Source: Terrimesophilobacter bigeumensis (lineage in GTDB: Bacteria; Actinomycetota; Actinomycetes; Actinomycetales; Microbacteriaceae). Taken from it: a DNA stretch of 64,000 bases. How positions within the stretch are numbered: the stretch's first letter is position 1; every line of letters starts with the position of its first letter. This document shows positions 62,882-64,000 of the stretch, one piece after another. Location of the stretch: contig NZ_BAABAE010000003.1 in the NCBI RefSeq assembly GCF_039537265.1, positions 1,426,001 to 1,490,000 on the forward strand, given 5' to 3'. A program made the position numbers and the translations under genes. Under the pieces are notes generated by a model. It was not told the origin of the DNA, did no database searches, and saw only the letters and a program-made list of their open reading frames with translations.

Positions 62882-63630
62882 GAGGCCACCGCTCGGATCG
62901 AGTAACCGACGCCGCGCACGGTGTGGATCATCCGCGGCCCCAGCGTGTCGATCTTGCGCCGAAGGTAAGAGATGTAGAGCTCGACGATGCTCGACCGCCC
63001 GGCGAAGTCGTAGCTCCAGACGTGGTCGAGGATCTGCGCCTTGCTGAGCACACGGCGCGGATTGCGCATGAGGTAGCGAAGGAGCTCGAACTCGGTCGCC
63101 GTGAGTTCGACCGGGGTATCGCCGCGGTGCACCTCGTAACTCTCCTCGTTGAGGACGAGGTCGCCGACGCGCACCACGGGGTCCTCGGTCGCCGTCGCAG
63201 CAAGCGCGCTGCGGCGCAGGAGCCCCCGCAGGCGCGCGACGAGCTCCTCGAGACTGAAGGGCTTGGTCACATAGTCGTCGCCGCTCGCCGTGAGCCCGGC
63301 GACACGGTCGCGCACGGCATCCTTCGCGGTCAGGAAGAGCACGGGCGCGGTGAGGCCGTCCGCACGAAGCCGCCGCAGCACCTCGAACCCGTCGATATCG
63401 GGGAGCATGACGTCGAGCACGACGACATCCGGGCGGAACTCGCGCGCGAGCGTGATCGCCCGGTGGCCGAGCCCCGCGGTGGCGACCTCCCACCCTTCGT
63501 AGCGCAGCGCCATGGTCAGCAGATCGGAGAGCGAGGCCTCGTCGTCGACGACGAGCGCCCGGATGCGCGCACCGTCGGTGCGCACGAGAGGCGTTGCGCG
63601 CGCGAACTGCTCGCGCTGAAGGTCGGTCAC
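62878..63630 (-). CDS. OmpR-family response regulator
   Basis: 250 residues. Receiver domain with VVDDEASLSD, phospho-Asp in VVVLDVMLPDIDGF (about residue 73), Thr in LFLTAKD and Lys in DYVTKPFSLEEL; DNA-binding winged helix from about residue 150 (LTATEFELLRYLMRNPRRVLSK, SIVELYISYLRRKID, HTVRGVGYSIR). GTG start preceded by GGAAGA. Transcribed first in the two-gene operon with the kinase. Confidence 0.95.
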   Translation of the reverse strand: MTDLQREQFARATPLVRTDGARIRALVVDDEASLSDLLTMALRYEGWEVATAGLGHRAITLAREFRPDVVVLDVMLPDIDGFEVLRRLRADGLTAPVLFLTAKDAVRDRVAGLTASGDDYVTKPFSLEELVARLRGLLRRSALAATATEDPVVRVGDLVLNEESYEVHRGDTPVELTATEFELLRYLMRNPRRVLSKAQILDHVWSYDFAGRSSIVELYISYLRRKIDTLGPRMIHTVRGVGYSIRAVAS

Positions 63631-63716
63631 TCTTCCAGTTCTCGCACACCGGCGTTCAGGCCGACTGGGCGCGAGCTATGTATTCGCTGTGCGCACGAGG
63701 AGCCAGTGGGGATGAG

Positions 63717-63956
63717 TCAGTGGGACTGGATCTCGCGGATCCGTACGAGCACCCGCGCCCGGAGCTCCTCCGGCGCGGTCTCATTGCACGCCCGCTGCAC
63801 CGCCTGGGTGAGCACGACCCCGACCCGGGCCTCGCCCTCGCAGTCACCGCAGGTCGCCATGTGCTCGGCGATGTCGGTGTAGTCCTCCTTGCACAACTCG
63901 TTGTGCAGGAACTCCTCGAGTTCGGCGAGCGCCTTCTCGCATCCGCAATCGGTCAT
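63717..63956 (-). CDS. rsrA: mycothiol-system anti-sigma factor RsrA
   Basis: 79 residues. The zinc-binding redox switch HMATCGDC (HxxxCxxC, about residues 31-39) plus upstream Cys residues (CGCEK at the N-terminus) match RsrA, which releases SigR on disulfide stress in actinobacteria. ATG overlaps the sigR stop by 4 bp. Length is typical for the group. Confidence 0.92.
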   Translation of the reverse strand: MTDCGCEKALAELEEFLHNELCKEDYTDIAEHMATCGDCEGEARVGVVLTQAVQRACNETAPEELRARVLVRIREIQSH

Positions 63957-64000
63957 TTCTTCGCTCCAGAGGTTGCGTACTCGGCGAGCAGCTCGCGCAG
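63953..64000 (-). CDS. sigR: RNA polymerase sigma factor SigR/SigH, C-terminal end only
   Basis: The last 15 codons, LRELLAEYATSGAKK then TGA, are read here, overlapping the rsrA ATG by 4 bp. The position immediately before rsrA and the C-terminal ending fit an ECF sigma factor of the SigR group; the rest of the gene lies beyond the right edge. Confidence 0.75.
   Translation of the reverse strand: MRELLAEYATSGAKK

Overview
The window is high-GC DNA (about 70% GC by eye) with dense genes, GTG starts and many 4-bp ATGA/GTGA overlaps. The gene content and order point to an actinobacterium, most likely Microbacteriaceae: a Kgd-type 2-oxoglutarate dehydrogenase fusion, a SigR/RsrA redox sigma module, a GuaB1-type GMP reductase, direct-sulfhydrylation MetY/MetX, and the classical lysA-hom-thrC-thrB-rho-prfA-prmC-sua5-wecA-atpI-atpBEFHAGDC order. 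I see no phage, transposase, CRISPR array, rRNA or tRNA; this looks like core chromosome.

Layout. 1-4249: a probable putrescine/polyamine catabolic cluster (aldehyde dehydrogenase, divergent Lrp regulator, class III aminotransferase, FAD amine/amino-acid oxidase). 4260-8634: a heterodimeric ABC exporter under a TetR repressor with a visible operator. 8732-11305: quinone oxidoreductase-like protein, aldo/keto reductase and O6-alkylguanine-DNA alkyltransferase. 11327-31471: a 20-kb minus-strand block holding (in transcription order) lysine/threonine synthesis, Rho, release factor 1 and its methylase, tRNA t6A synthesis, a cell-envelope GlcNAc-1-P transferase, the complete ATP synthase operon and yaaA; one plus-strand HAD phosphatase interrupts it. 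31567-33878: cysteine desulfurase and MnmA (tRNA thiolation). 33937-39601: glycogen debranching enzyme, a VOC protein, a GNAT enzyme, an ABC-2 transporter pair and uracil-DNA glycosylase. 39642-46217: MFS plus M20 amidohydrolase operon, a membrane acyltransferase, and MetY/MetX. 46266-50387: a lipoprotein and a three-gene signalling unit (NarX-like kinase, an unrecognised membrane protein, LuxR-type regulator). 50384-56382: a GT87-like membrane glycosyltransferase, NAD(P)H-hydrate dehydratase, two CNNM/CorC CBS proteins and GuaB1. 56497-64000: Kgd, a MarR repressor divergent from an F420-reductase-like gene, an OmpR-type two-component system and the start of sigR/rsrA.

The most distinctive observations are: (i) at least nine start codons preceded by a TANNNT -10 hexamer exactly 6 nt upstream (three more at 7 nt), a strong signature of leaderless transcription; (ii) three loci where a 14-17-bp tandem repeat spans the stop codon of a minus-strand gene; (iii) a marked excess of the hexamer GGATGC/GCATCC not explained by base composition; (iv) four tail-to-tail gene pairs whose stop codons overlap by exactly 4 bp as CTAG or CTAA; (v) the kinase/unknown membrane protein/LuxR unit, the best candidate for an undescribed system here; and (vi) a 24-bp near-perfect inverted repeat at 36472-36534. 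No intergenic stretch exceeds 300 bases.
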